Below, piece after piece: positions 37,760 to 51,049 of a DNA stretch of 64,000 nucleotides. The position numbers and the translations under genes were made by a program. The notes below the pieces were generated by a model, which was given only the letters and a program-made list of their open reading frames with translations, had not been told where the DNA came from and searched no databases. Source of the stretch: Fasciolopsis buskii (Eukaryota; Platyhelminthes; Trematoda; Plagiorchiida; Fasciolidae); assembly GCA_008360955.1 (NCBI GenBank), contig LUCM01000294.1, positions 349,460 to 413,459 on the forward strand. Reading direction: 5' to 3'. Positions within the stretch are counted from its first letter, which is position 1, and the number at the start of each line of letters is the position of its first letter.

Positions 37760-40700
37760 AGCTGAGAATGCAAGCATCACAGAGTTTTGAGGCACACTTG
37801 CGTGATAAATGACGAGCAATGAATCCAAATTCGGGAACCAGTTTCTATAGTAAACGAGTGGTTCAGTTCCTTTCAGGTACGTCGAATGTATTTCAATTTT
37901 TTCTCCGAGAAAAAATGGCTAGATCATGGCGTTTGGTTTCCAACTACGAGAAATCGGTAATAATTCCATAATTTTGATCCGTCTTCCATAACCCAATGGT
38001 TTTCAAGTTGCACGGGAGTAAACCAATGGGACTATATTTTTTGTATTAGCCGAAGGACTAACGTTGCAATTCACATCCGAGGAGCACAACCCCACGGTTG
38101 GAATGTGAGACTATTGGGCTGATGAGACCAGATTCACCTCAACCAGACATGGTTGTCTGGACTATCGTCAACATGTGATGGAGATATTGTTTTCAGCAAG
38201 CAGCTGTTGTTGTTGTTGCTGTTGCTGATGCTTCTGTGATAAACTAGTAAGAACATTACTTTCGTGTTCGGGACACCACGATCAAAACAATGTCGGGTGA
38301 TCGCATTGGGGAACGGATAAACATAGACAATAAAAAATCCAAGGAAATAGGTCTTGAAGGATGTTATTGGCTTCAGTGACCAGCAATTTAAGTTAGGCCC
38401 GATTCAGAGTCACATGTATGGGGCACTTTACCTGTTTCCCAGTCATTTGGTTCTCAAATCGCACAGTATACCTCATTTGATCGTAATTTCTTATAGGACG
38501 ACAAATAACGAGAAGATGAACATGTCCGATGTGAGCACCGTGATTTACGGTGTTCTCGCGTTCCCCATGGGCAAGCCGTTATTCACATTCACACATAGAA
38601 GGCAATCACTCAATTTAAGCAATCTGAGGTGCTCTGCACTATTTTTTGTGCACTGCGATCACGGCAGTTTCACCGGACGGTCGTACACACATGCAAACAC
38701 GTACACGCACGCAGGATGTTCACTGAATTACATGATCCTAGGACTGATTGTTTTTTTGGCACGTCTCTGTAGGAGCCTGATTGTATCCCAGCTGCTTGGC
38801 GGGATTGCTTGCTAGACGTCAGCTTGTTTATTATCCTCTAGGCTTTTTCTTCTCATGAGCTTCCTTACAGCTCTTGATCAAATGTCATGTTGGTTCAATA
38901 GCCGCCTAGTTGTTCCCGGTTTTCTGTGAACTGTATGGAACGTGAGTGAACGATGAACCATTTTCTGAGATTGGCAGATTCATGTATTTTCACTGGTTAT
39001 CGCATTATAAGGCTACAAATACACCCGAGCTCGTCTGAATTTGTTCTCTAAGGTTTGCGTAGCATTCTTTTAATGGCCTGCGCATCGGCAGGAAAGTACA
39101 ACAGGCAGAATCTTTAGCCATACACAGCGAAAAGTACTGAGAAATGTTCTTCACTCGACGATTGTTACTGCTGGTGGCCTGCAGCACGAGGACACAACCT
39201 TCTCTTTAGACCAACTGAACCGCCTGGATTAAATCCGGAATTACGATTCCCACCAACCGTACAGACTAATCAAGGAAAACTTTTCAGGTAAATCGTTTTC
39301 TTCCCACAATCTGGGTTCCTTAAGGCTAGCAGTTTGATTTGGTTATGATGTGACAAATGAGGGACTCATGCGTCGGCTAGGGTATGACCCTGGTTGCAGG
39401 AGCTAGAAATGGAACATCCAGAAATAAGATTAAAAAAGTTCGAAATACGTTGACATCGATTGTTGTCGGAAAAAAGCGATTCAGGTATTATATCGCGTGA
39501 CAAAATGCCCTTGTTCAAAGTACAATCAATTTTCTTTGAGACAAACGCAACAGTAAATCGAGATAAAGATTGTGGTGAATCCTCACACGCTGGGAATCTA
39601 TTGGGAAAAGAAAGCACCGCCTACCTTTGCGTTTCCCTCCGCGTGCTATTCAATTAATGGCGGGTCAGGAGTAGAAAGCAACTTTGAGGTAAAAAGGCTT
39701 CGTGGAACCTCAACATGTTGACATTCATCAATAATTCAGACCAAGCACCATGGATAGCACGGCTGCACTAGGCACAAGTAGCAGATTCTATATCACCAAA
39801 TTTCTTCCATTCAGCCTTTCAGAATGAAAAGGAGACATACAAGCATTTATTTTACTCCTTTCGATCGTGAAAGCAAAACATGACATCTGGTACTTAACAA
39901 ATTATGATAAATACCACGGTTTGAGCTAAATAAAACGGTATATATATGTATATATTCGCAACTGCAAGTGGACTGATCTGAAAAAGTATCAAAACGATCG
40001 GACCTAGATTGAAACGGATGGCAGACAGTCCGGTGTATGTTTGTGCGCGTATTCATGACTGTCTGGTGAAGTAGATACTGTGAAGCTTAGAAGAAATCAC
40101 AATGAAAGGAGAAACCGTAAAGTGAAACCGTAAAGTGGCCCGTCTGAGGTGACAACTGCTGTTGCTGATTTTATGATGTGAGACCGGGTCAAGCCCGGGT
40201 CTAACTAACATTAGACCTTTGGTCTCTCAGTCTGTTTCGACGTAAGTGGTCGTGTCACATGTGTCACAAACATGTTGAATCAGATGTGTTGCTTTTTGGT
40301 CTGAAATTCAACTTATACTTTCCCAATGTTGCATTGCAGTTTTGCATTCCAGTGTGATTTATCATGGAACTTCATCCTGAAATGGCAAACATTTCGTCAA
40401 GATGTATAACGCAACTGATGGTTCTGAGTGCATGGGTGTACGTGTTTGGCGAAAACGGGTTACGCATGGAAAATTCTGAATCCCCGTAAAGAACAATGAA
40501 CACCTTACATATCGTCAACGTCGAATCGGTTTTCTTCACGTGTGGAAATCTGACCGAACGGGCCATAAATAGGGTTCGAGAACAAACACTACTGGAAGAG
40601 AAGCAAAACTTAACCAGTGGTTGTTTTTACGTAAATTATTTAAGTTTAATCCTACGCAATCTGTCGTTCATTGAACTATTAGTTTTAACCATTAAATATG

Positions 40701-43700
40701 AAGTATTTAGTTGTGCAATCATCTCGGATAAAGGTAAATTACTTTGGGGAATTTCTAAATTCGTTCAGCTCCTCCCTGGATTAATCCTTTCACCCTGGGT
40801 GTATTCGATCTCCTCTCTAGGATTCACGGTCATCCTCGTGGCTTATTCATTTATCATTCCGGATGCTCAGGCGAAAACAGGCTTGCTTGATTTGAGTTCT
40901 TACGATTCCCGTTATTTACGCCTGTCCCGTTCTAATTTGCATACCTGATTGGTTAAATGTCATTAAAAAGGAAAGTGAGTTTGTTTAGATTCTGTTCTTA
41001 CCAGTTCTAGGTATTCGGAGTTTTGAAATAAAATCAGACTGTCCACAAAAATGTCAAGGCGCACCATTAATGCAGCTCTGAACCACGACTATTTCGAACG
41101 GCTGATAGCCCAAGTCCATTTATGATCAAAAACCAAAATCGTTAAACAGTTTGGTACTTGAATTCGGACGAAATGGGATTCAGTTGACAATACTGTCGGA
41201 CACAGATTGTCGCTAACTTGGGCTGACATTCAGTCTAATCTACTGACTATTTTTTTTTAAATAGATAGACCTTGTTTGGCACAAACTTGTAAATGCATCC
41301 CAGTATAGAAAGCGTTCTCCCAGGGTAGTTAGTGTTTGCACGATCAATCAGACCAACTGATTTTTACCAACTCGGGGAACGTAACTGAACAAACGAACCT
41401 TTTTGCAGTTGTAGTTAACTTAGTGAAATAAAGTCATCGCATGTGAATAGTTGTTTCGACAGTGAACGCCTGGACAACGGCCGCACCGGCACAAGTTCAC
41501 TTTACTTGACTTGAATATTTTGTTGTTATCTTAAATACTCCGATGAACTCCCTCCCTAGTTACCAACGGATGTTATTCAGAATAAAGCCAGTTTATTGGG
41601 TGGTTGTATTCTAAAACACAGGCGAATATATTCAGTGGATATCAGCTCCGGATAAAGAGGTCTGTCTAGATGATAAAGGAAACTTTTTCGACAACTTAAT
41701 AGCGGTCCAAATTCAAATAGGATGCTCAAGCACAGTGGCATTTCTGAGTCTAGTGATTGCGATTTCATCGATTTGCCTGAATGTTTAATGACTACAGCTT
41801 CTAAATCAGAATGCAACTGACTTGATGAACGTGTGAATTCTAAGCAGACGCACTGCATTTCCGTGAGTATGACTAGCGTGACTATATTTCTGTCGCGCAC
41901 TGCATATCACAGAAATACCGGCACTAGTGGATTTCGAAAGAAACGGTCGACTTTTCCCAACTAATTTTCCTACCGATGCCTTATCTGTGATAATTAACAC
42001 GCTACAGTCGATTAATACGTAACCATTGTAAATGAAAGTGGCAGATTTTAGGGTAGATTAAACATCACAAAATTCACATGTAGCAGCTTGCTAATGACTG
42101 TTCTGATCGATCCCAGCCATGCAGAGTGAAGATTTATTAGCCTCCAATCTACCTCGAATGTCATCGCAAAAAGAAAATTTTGTCTAATAAGCTTTTAAGA
42201 CATGGTCGCTACTCCGAATTTATCGGTCTGATCGAATCTGCGACGGGTCTCATCGGAAAAGTGCAAACGAATCCAATCAGTTGACTTCATCTCTCTGTCA
42301 CCCGGTCGACCGATGGTTTGGATCCAAAACCAGAAGCATCTAGTATCTGATCTAGATTCTGGACTTAAATACGCTTTCTGTCCACAGACCCGCAAAGTGA
42401 CCGTCTAACCACACCCAGTGTGAAGGTATTTGGTGAAAGTCATGTCAGTCATTTTCCTTAAATCGAGATTAAAACACTTCCACGGGGCAAGAAGTGCAAA
42501 AAAACAAACCGGAAAAAGTTTGTCTCCAAAAATGTGGAGATGACAATGTCTTTTTTACGTTTTACTAAATTCCGGTCACGGATAGAAAGTGCGTGAACAC
42601 CTTTGGGACAAGAATTGTTCAGAAGCAATTAGTTGTTTGCTATGCTCTAGCGAGACCCCGCGAGGCCATAGGCCGTATTGCAACCTCTAATCCGCTATCA
42701 ATTGATGGTTCATTCACCACCGTAATTTCTTATCCATTCATACCCCACGACCAAATGACACGGTCGACACAGTTAGATAATTCTATGTCAACCTTTTTTT
42801 TTCATTCTGTTTTTCCTTAGTCTTGTCCGTATTGCCAGATTCCGGAGTCAGTGGGATAGAGGTGGCACCGCGTGATTTGCCCGACAATGTTGTTTTCTTT
42901 GTTGGTTCATACCATACGACAAGAAAAGTTTATTTGCATTCTACTTTGTGTTTGACCTTCCAAATTCCTTGTGTTTGGACATTCATGCAGAACATTTTTT
43001 AATGGAACATTGCATTGACTAGACTGTTTAATGGTTTTTCCCCCTCTGGTGTCTCCTTCGTTTGGATAAACAGTGACGCAAATGAATTTGTGAACATCCA
43101 TGAACCAAAACATCGAAATTCTGTATTGTTTTGATTGAGATTTTATCGTGCATTGAATGGTCTGACGAGAAAGCTGCACAGATATGCCGGTCCTGAAGTT
43201 CTACCAACTTTTTCAAGCCGTTCGCGACATATTCATCTTCGATCTACATCTTGGTATGAAAAGAATTGAGGCCGATGATCTATCGTACAGATTTTCGTCA
43301 TTTCCACACTATGGCATGTACAGAACAAGAGAATGACACTTTGGCCCACAGTAATTATTCAGTCAGCAAAGTGGCACGGCACGTGCACACGTAACAACTA
43401 TTCTATCGCCGCATTCAGAAGGAACGAGACTATTGCATCTTGCAGATGTATTTATTTATGTAAAACTTCACTGTCCGACAAGTCACACAATACCTCGAAG
43501 CATTGATATACGCAGTCTCCCAATCACTCTTCTCTCTTCATATCGGTGAGCTTTGACCATACTGTGTAGAAGCAACCATAGGGTAATTCAGCATACACAC
43601 AACCTGGTTCTTTTCAAACCTAGTTTACCGACCACATTTACTGTTCCTAATGAGTTCCGGGTTCCACTACCACCACAAGTACCTCTTTCTGGTCTTACCT

Positions 43701-46700
43701 TACCACCTGGAAAAATCTCCCAAAACACTAAATATGTGTGCTACCCACCCAAAGCGCGCGACGAATGACGCAGGATGCGTGAATCTTCTGTGGCAGTAAA
43801 CGATGGTATTAACAACCGCACTGTTAATTTCCATACAGGTTTTGACAGAATATTTTTCGGCTTGTTGTATGAAACATAGACACATGAATTGGAGGCTTAA
43901 CTCTAACGCGCAAATTCACCTCTTTATACCCGCGTGTCCCTCAACTCGGAACAACTGTTCACACCATGCTTACTTCAAGCTTCACATAACTGTCAACTAT
44001 GATGCCAATCTATTTAGTTCTATCACATCAAATCTTCCCATGAGACGGTTATTCATAGTACTGCAAAAAAGGTATAGACTGACAAAATTGGTACTGTTTA
44101 GAACGAAATAAATCGCCCATAACATGTACAATGATAAACACTTATTGTTGACTACATAGTAGAGATTTATTGTTAGAATAAATGGAGATGCGTTATAAAT
44201 TTCATATTTATTGAGGCAGCTTTGGAAATAAACTAGCGAATAAGAGTTTTCAGATGAGAAGTTCCAATCCATTTTGAGGATCTCCGTACTTGATAAAAAA
44301 GAACAACGTTAGAAAAAGCGAAAGCATTAACTATTTGCGAATCGGTTGGACCCGATCATTTTACGGTTTCAGAGTTTGTAAGAGATGTAGGAAGACCAGA
44401 GTGGTTAGAATGTGATTGGGCAGTGTTTACCTCCCGTGTCCTAATTCTTCTAACTACCACATCCAGAATCGAACAGAAATCCCGATGATGTAAAATATCA
44501 TGTTCACATTCCATCGTTAACAGCTGCTCGGATGAACTGACATTTTTGTGTAATTGCAGCCAAAAATGCATCTTCTATCGGGTGGCCAGTTACTCTAATG
44601 TTACCCTGGAAAGCCCCAAAATATTGTCCCAAAGACATATTTTCAATCGAAAGCATAATCACAAAATAATCTAAATCAACTTGATTAGAACAGTCAAATA
44701 CTTACAAAAAGGAACATATTTATCAGTAGCCAATGGGATATTAATCGGGGAGAAATACTACACTAGTCAGGATGAATATTCCCCCTAGAATTCTAGATAT
44801 TTGTCTTGGTTAAACCTATTCGTGCGATACACAATCATCAATGCAACTATGTTTTCATTCTCGGTTGCATCGGGACCTAATACTGCTTCGTGATTTTGCA
44901 ACCCAGTCTGGCTTTACTGTCCACCGCGTAGTAGTTAGGCAACCGAATCAGTCAATTATCCAACCACAGATTGCTTTATTTTGTACAAATTTTGGTTTGA
45001 TGCTAAGTCAATACGATTAGACACGATGCAATCGGATTTTCGATTGGTATATGTCGACCAAGCCTACTTGATCCCGACTGTGACAGCTGTTGATGTGAAC
45101 ATCTGAGAGCTTATATCATGCTTACTCATCAAAATGTAATTCGTTGTAAAAGCTAACATATTTATTTCGGGCTAGGCTTGTTCCGTAGGCTTCCGAGGAG
45201 CAGACCGAACTCCATCAAACTATTTACGGATAATGGAACTAGGAAGATAGTTGGAAACGGGAACATAACGTGGGTTTGGAGATCTACATTTGCCACCAGA
45301 ATTCTGGACTATTCTTGGACTATTTGGAATTTAGCATTCAGACGAACTACAAGGCTGACATCGGATCTTAATCGGCTTATTCTAAGAATAATCATCTTCA
45401 CATTCTACGAATTTTCAAATCTGTCAGTTCCAAATGGACTGGAGAACTCAATGATTTTATCAGATGAGGACAGCTGCAATATTTTGATAATTTTACACCT
45501 GTTGAACTACTCTAACCGGTCGTTTGTTAGAACGCAAATCTTAATCCCTCAGTCATGTGATGGGACAGTAAACACTGGATCCACCTTTCGATTAAAAACA
45601 GTAGTTGTGTGCAAATGAAAACAAATCTATCAGAAACATCCATAACACTTTCAGCGTATCAGTTCATATCCAACGGTTCGTGATACAAGATGAAAAAATG
45701 TTTATTGACAGTTTTCCTGAACGTCCCTTAATGAGTTGTGCTTATAGATAGACAGTTAGAGTTTTCTTCGAACTTGGTCAAAAATTAATGGAAAAATTGG
45801 CTCCAACGAAGTCTGGCATAAGACAGAAGAAACAACTTCCCTCCGGTTAAAAATTACCCTGCTTTTTGACAAGCAGACATACCAGATGACGCCCATAGCA
45901 TGGCGTACACGGAGCTTGAGAATTCGCTTATTTTTCTATTTCTGTTGCCCTGCTCAACCACACAAACATCAAATTTATCAAAGTGATGAAGCAAGATTTA
46001 TTTGTGCAGTTCGTAGTTGTACTTCTAAATTTCGATCGCAAATAGTGTCGTCGGCAGACTTTTTGTTCAAACGCACTTTAGATGGAGGCAAAAGTTTTTA
46101 AGTGTATCGATACCAATGCCAATAGGTAGTAGTATAACTAATTTCATCTTGAATTTTTTCCTGATTCCACTGACTTAATGACGAGTAAAAAACATAAAAA
46201 CACTTATATATCCACAAGAAAGCTCAAATATTCCCGATGAGGGCAATGGCACGATGCACTAATCAGCGAAACAAGCAATTATGCAGGACATCGTTTGAAC
46301 AGGTATACCGAAGTTAATTTTTTGGTAGTTATGACCGAAGTCGCGTTGGATAAAGTGCCTTTAGTTTTAATCCGTAGGGTCTGTACTTACTTGCGATCCA
46401 TATCATCCTACGGGATGATCACTGTTATTATGCTGGCGATGCCAGAAAAAACTTCCTCTAACATTAAACGTAATTGAGCCCTAGCAAACCATGCACTGCA
46501 CAACAATACAGATCAATCGCCAAATTGATTTCCGCGCAAGTTTAATCTATTGTCTAGTGCCCTATTCGTACTGTGCCTTAGGCTTTCACTGCTTACTTCT
46601 TATCGTGCAGCATACAGAGTATTTCATTCGTACTTCTCATTTTTTACAAAAAAGACAGGATGTATTTAGCATGTCCTGTATTTGATTAGAAGAAAACGGC

Positions 46701-48140
46701 TTTTGCGGGCCGTTTTATTGGTTACATAAGCAATTTAGGTTTTATAATTTGGCGGGATTTTTGATTTTAAATGTTGAAGTAAGTTGCGGGTCACCATCAC
46801 CAGTATGTATTGATAGGGCGCATAATGAGTAACAAAATTTTCAAATGCTTACGGTTAAATTCCGTTGAATCACATTAGCAAACCAAGAAGAATTAAGTTT
46901 GATGGCTTTTTTGCTGCATGACGGTTTTCGAAATCTTACCCAGCTGACCATAAATCTAGCGTCCATAGTGACATTCGGAACTTTTGGATGCATTTACTAA
47001 CTGGTAAAATTGAACATTTCCTATGATACATTACCCAAGATCATAATGGAATCCACCGACTTGGTTCATATTAGCCCGATGGTGAGCTTCTAAAGAAATG
47101 AAGAAACGATGAACTATATCGGTAAATTGCCGCCATGCGTCTTTCCGTTTACAATCCCGGGGTAGGTCGAAATGTCTTACGTACCTAATATCTGACATTT
47201 GCACATCCCCAAAGGTTTGCTGTGTTCACGTTCAAATGACTTTATCATATTAACAAAGGTGTTACAAGTTTCACTCATCCTAGTTTGACGGATGCGCAAT
47301 ATGGTCGGATGAGAGTTAAATCGGTTTCATAGTGTCACTTGATCCCGTTATAGAATACCCAAAAATGAGGGGGAAAATGTCTCTCTAACAAGTTCCTAGT
47401 AGACTGACAAGTACTAGTGGCAAATTTGATAATATTGTTCACTAGGATAACCTCCTTGTATCATCCTTGCAAAAATCGATCCCGGAGGATTGACAAATTT
47501 TGTTTTTAGTCAGCGATTAGATTATCGTTAAATACACCATTTCGCGATTCATCAAACTTACTGGTTCAATGTAATGCAAGTTCTCGGGAAGAAACCGATC
47601 CCGATTATGGGTCGAAGGACCGATCTGCAAAAGCCAGCCGAAACGGACTCGGATTCAGCCCACAACATTTCAACAGTAGACGAACGGGGACAAAGTAACT
47701 GGGCGTCATCTCTATCCTACCACCTCACCAAGAGCTGCCAATCAACACCGACTAAAAGACTAGGTGACCCAGTTAGGCTGATGACGGCAACCAGATGCTC
47801 GCCACAATATCATAGCACTGACGATGCCACCTCGAATGGTGATGACATGTTTGCAACCAAATTGATCAGCTCAGCGAACAAACTAATGCCATCCTGTTGA
47901 ACTTGAGCTGCGAGGAAGAACATCATTCTCTAATTGTTATGTATGTGCATATATGTCTGGTTGTACGGCACAAACTTGTGCACATATCGCGTGTTCTCAC
48001 AATCACGGCGAAACAAGGACAAAGAGGGTTCAGACGAAGTGTGCAGAGTTCACTCTAAATAGGCTAACTGTTCCACTCTCTACTACCTCGTGGGTTATCA
48101 CTAAGGGATCACAACCCTCGTCGTACTTAATCTACCTGCA
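37760..48140. other. 10 kb without recognised genes
   Basis: Longest open frames are 153 codons (38354-38815, +), 150 codons (40496-40948, +), 146 codons (45178-45618, +, non-ATG start) and 108 codons (47574-47900, +, Ser/Thr/Asp-rich). None carries a confident domain or a full set of splice signals. Small simple repeats are present: a TGT/TGC stretch at 38204-38227, a short AT run near 39940, and a doubled 13-mer GTGAAACCGTAAA near 40110. Weak resemblances are listed among the findings. Confidence 0.35.
38204..38228. repeat. (TGT)n imperfect microsatellite
   Basis: Five to seven TGT/TGC triplets. Confidence 0.75.
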
Positions 48141-48142
48141 GA

Positions 48143-48457
48143 GAAGTCATCTATAAGTAAGGGTCAATTGTTGTGCACTTGTGATCCGTGGACGTGTAAA
48201 TCGTCGATCGATATGTGTGACATCATCATGTGATGAAGTTCAACAAACCGTTGACAGCTTCCTCGGCAGCCCAATGGCTAGGGCGTTCGATTCAGAGTCG
48301 TTCGTCCCGGGTTCGCGTCTCAGTTTGGGCGTGGGTGGATATACACTGTTCATGATTTCCCATAAGTGGAATGAAACATCTGCACAGTGCTTCCATGGTT
48401 TCTTAATGGTGATTTGTACGATTATATCACGTGGTGAACTATTTCATGTGAATCACA
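48143..48457 (+). repeat. Family B composite repeat with internal tRNA-like promoter, copy 1
   Basis: About 310 bases are shared with the minus-strand copy at 51974-52276. The central tRNA-like module is CTCGGCAGCCCAATGGCTAG (A-box-like, 48262-48281) and CGGGTTCGCGTCT (B-box-like, 48308-48320), at tRNA-like spacing. A GATTCAGAGTC palindromic anticodon-arm remnant lies between them. Unlike a standard tRNA-SINE, the similarity begins about 115 bases 5' of the A box (TCATCTATAAGTAAGGGTCA) and runs about 130 bases past the B box (CATGGTTTCTTAATGGTGAT). Open frames across it are incidental. Confidence 0.7.
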
Positions 48458-48564
48458 GTTCTTCTTCTGAGGAGGTCGATGAGAGCCGGTTATCCAAACC
48501 ACAACAGAAGAACAACTTTACGGACTTATCTTGCGCTTTTGGTCAGAGAGTCTAATCTATCACC

Positions 48565-48740
48565 CGGTAAAGCAATTTAATGTCTGGTAACCACCTGGAA
48601 GCTGGTACCCAGCGGTCAACTTCATAGCCTTTGGGATGGAGCCAAAAATTCCTGCATGCCCAGTAAATCTCTCCACCCTAATGTCACACGTGCTTTGTAC
48701 ACCCTTCGTGATGGGCTTAGATCCAGGGTTTAGCTCGATC
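48565..48740 (-). repeat. Possible second copy of the 25.6-25.9 kb repeat
   Basis: On the minus strand the segment reads GGGTGTACAAAGCACGTGTG, then GATTTACTGGGCATGCAGG, then GGTACCAGCTTCCAGGTGG. The first two blocks resemble blocks in the same order at 25915-25840 (-). The similarity is about 60 bases and was judged by eye. Confidence 0.3.
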
Positions 48741-48761
48741 ACCTAGAATGAGTGGAAGAAA

Positions 48762-49022
48762 TCACGCAATTTTGTAAATAGTCTCATATATTCGCTTTCT
48801 TCTTCGCAAGTTTTGGTAGAAATCTCTCCGCTTCGAGGAACTATTACCCAGGACGTCCTCAGCCGAGACAGTTTGATACACACGACTATCTGGAGGTATT
48901 TTGGGAGGGAGTCGAAACAAATAACTAGCAGTGAATCCGCGAAATTTGTGAGCAGGTGCATACAAATCAACACGAAAATTATTGCTTAATCGATATAGCC
49001 CTTTGGTTGCTATCATCACAAG
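48762..49022 (-). CDS. Candidate exon, unknown protein
   Basis: The minus-strand frame begins directly after a strong acceptor (TTTCTCCAATTCTTGTAACAG, with AG at 49024-49023) and runs 86 codons to a TGA at 48764-48762. The peptide is basic and protein-like (NNFRVDLYAPAHKFRGF, then LFRLPPKIPPDSRVYQ, then an Arg/Lys-rich end). If this is an internal exon, a GGTAATAG donor at 48847 would end it after the segment AEDVLG. No family was recognised and no partner exon found. Confidence 0.3.
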   Translation of the reverse strand, partial: LVMIATKGLYRLSNNFRVDLYAPAHKFRGFTASYLFRLPPKIPPDSRVYQTVSAEDVLGNSSSKRRDFYQNLRRRKRIYETIYKIA

Positions 49023-49029
49023 CTGTTAC

Positions 49030-50540
49030 AAGAATTGGAGAAACAAAAACGAGTTCGTTCTGAAGTTCATCTTCTAAACGACAGAGGAGTATATCGATTA
49101 GGAGATTCTACTTGGTAACTTAAATTTACATTTTTCCTTGATAAATAAAATTTCGCATCGAACACCTTTTGAATGCATTTTGGATATTGATAATCTAAAT
49201 TATATTCTTCTCAACATAGTCGCCTGACTCATGTGAATTTTCCCACAGGGGAACTTGACCATAACTTAGGTGAATTTCAACTCCCGACGTTCGCGGATCC
49301 CACCTAACTAGATGTGGAAGAATCAGTCGCTCGATGGCAATCGCTCTGCCGACAGAATAAAACAAACCGGCACAAACAACTGATGGTACCAAACTCAGAG
49401 GTCGGTGGACCTAAACCCCTTGAGTAACACTACTGTTTTACGTCGAATTTCATATGTATTCGTGTTATCTAGTTCCTCGGATTGCCGGATAAGCCGAATC
49501 CGACGATGTCAGTGGCACACACAGCTTTCGCGATATCGAAGTCATGATTCTCCAGTAAATCGTATTTTCAATAAAAGGGAATATTTTGTAACGGTTGTCA
49601 TAAACATATGGCACTTGAAAATATACCATTCATTTAATCATATTTCTCTTTTTTAGTCGAACAAATTCACAAAAATCTCGTTTAGTAGAAATTTTGCCAA
49701 AACCGAATGAGTTTTCATCTAGCCAGATGTATACATAAAAGCTTATTAGATAGCGGAAGTGAATGAGTCAAATTGTTCGAATAAAACGATGATCATCGAG
49801 ATCACGCACCCTTCTGTGTGTCATTTGTAAATGAACACGATCACCGATCGGGCTAACACAATCAAGGGCAGACCCAAATGAGCCAGGGTAAACCCGTTCA
49901 GCCCAATCGGACCGGGAATGTTCAGTCAGTCAGAACATGATTTTTGCGTGAAATTTGTCCGGAAATGAACAATATTCACGGCCAAGTAGGACTTGGGCGA
50001 CTTAACCCGTTTCCTTGTTTGATAAAAGTGCAACTGTCTATTCGCACGAAAGAACACTACCAACGTGGACTTGACCGGGAGATCGGGGACAAATTGTATC
50101 GTCCTCTTACCACACCTGGTTGACAGCGGTCACCCCGTAGACTTCAGTTAGACGTTTGAGGTCATCCAGCACGTGTGCCCAATCAATCGGAGTATATCCG
50201 GATAAGAATACTCGGTGTTAATTGTCAGATCCTAAATGTATATGCACAACGAAATATGGTTCCTACTGTATACCGACCATGGCTTGCACGTTAATACGTT
50301 AACAGACTCATACCACATAGTAACAGTGTCGTGTTACTGACCGGGTGAAGCTGATAACCTAAGCACCATATCCAATCCAACGGTGCGACAGCCTTATGAT
50401 CGATTCCACATCACATAGCAAATTTATGCAAGTCTCTAAATACATACACCAAACGAAAACATTGCAGTTACTTCTTGTCCTATGGGTTCCTCTGTCACAA
50501 ATACTTTGGCCAAGTTTAAAAATCTCGAAAACTATTGTTT
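49030..50540. other. Anonymous sequence
   Basis: No gene or dispersed repeat was recognised on either strand. Confidence 0.45.
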
Positions 50541-50544
50541 ACTA

Positions 50545-50825
50545 AATTTGTGTTCTTGGAAGGAGTAATAGTGATATTATTGAAAATATCAGCTGTCAGA
50601 TTACTAGTAATATTGCCGTGAATATCAATATTGACAGTAATGCTTACTGGTAGAAGTATTGTCAGTATTAGCAATGACGACTGTACTGTTGGTAAAACTG
50701 TCAGTGATACCAGTAGAAATGGTACTTGTATTGGGATTATTTGTATTGGCGGCTCAATAATATTAATAATCCAAGTATAATTAGCACCTATAGTAATGAT
50801 AGTATTACCATTAGAACCGAAGTCT
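50545..50825. repeat. Degenerate TAG/TAA triplet repeat region
   Basis: The sequence is dominated by AGTA, AATA and ATAT triplet-like words without a perfect array. It yields a 104-codon minus-strand open frame made almost only of Ile, Asn, Thr and Val, which I take as a by-product of the repeat. It resembles the sequence surrounding the TAG array at 10.86-11.02 kb in composition. Confidence 0.6.
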
Positions 50826-50924
50826 CCCAATCCAAAACGTTAGTGATTCTAATCCCAGCTTCACTAGACCTAACTATTTGCACTGCATGTTGTCTTTTTA
50901 TTTTGTATCTTTTATTTTTTTACT

Positions 50925-51047
50925 TATTTTAATAACCAAATAACAGTGTACACCATTGCCAGTTGGGGAAATGGACGGACGTGGATTCGAACTCGTGACA
51001 TTCACATGCAAATGCCGCAACCTTATCTGTTTAGCCATCGCCAGCCA
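50925..51047 (-). repeat. tRNA-derived SINE, family A, copy 5
   Basis: On the minus strand the head reads CTGGCGATGGCTAAACAGAT, then GTGAATGTCACGAGTTCGAA (B-box-like), then CCATTTCCCCAACTGGCAAT and GTGTACACTG with an A/T-rich tail. The order of blocks matches copies 1 to 4. The region after GGCAATG is shortened, so part of the body is deleted. Confidence 0.7.
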
Positions 51048-51049
51048 GG

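Noticed and set aside
38354..38815. Plus-strand 153-codon frame, the longest in the window without N
   Set aside because: Mixed composition with His/Thr runs from a CA-like stretch, no domain, no clear splice sites; length alone is not enough in AT-rich DNA.
47574..47900. Plus-strand Ser/Thr/Asp-rich frame of 108 codons with an ATG
   Set aside because: It could be a disordered exon, but there is no acceptor or donor that I trust and no recognisable motif.
50516..50830. Minus-strand 104-codon Ile/Asn/Thr-rich frame
   Set aside because: A by-product of decayed TAG/TAA triplets; no motif or splice signal.
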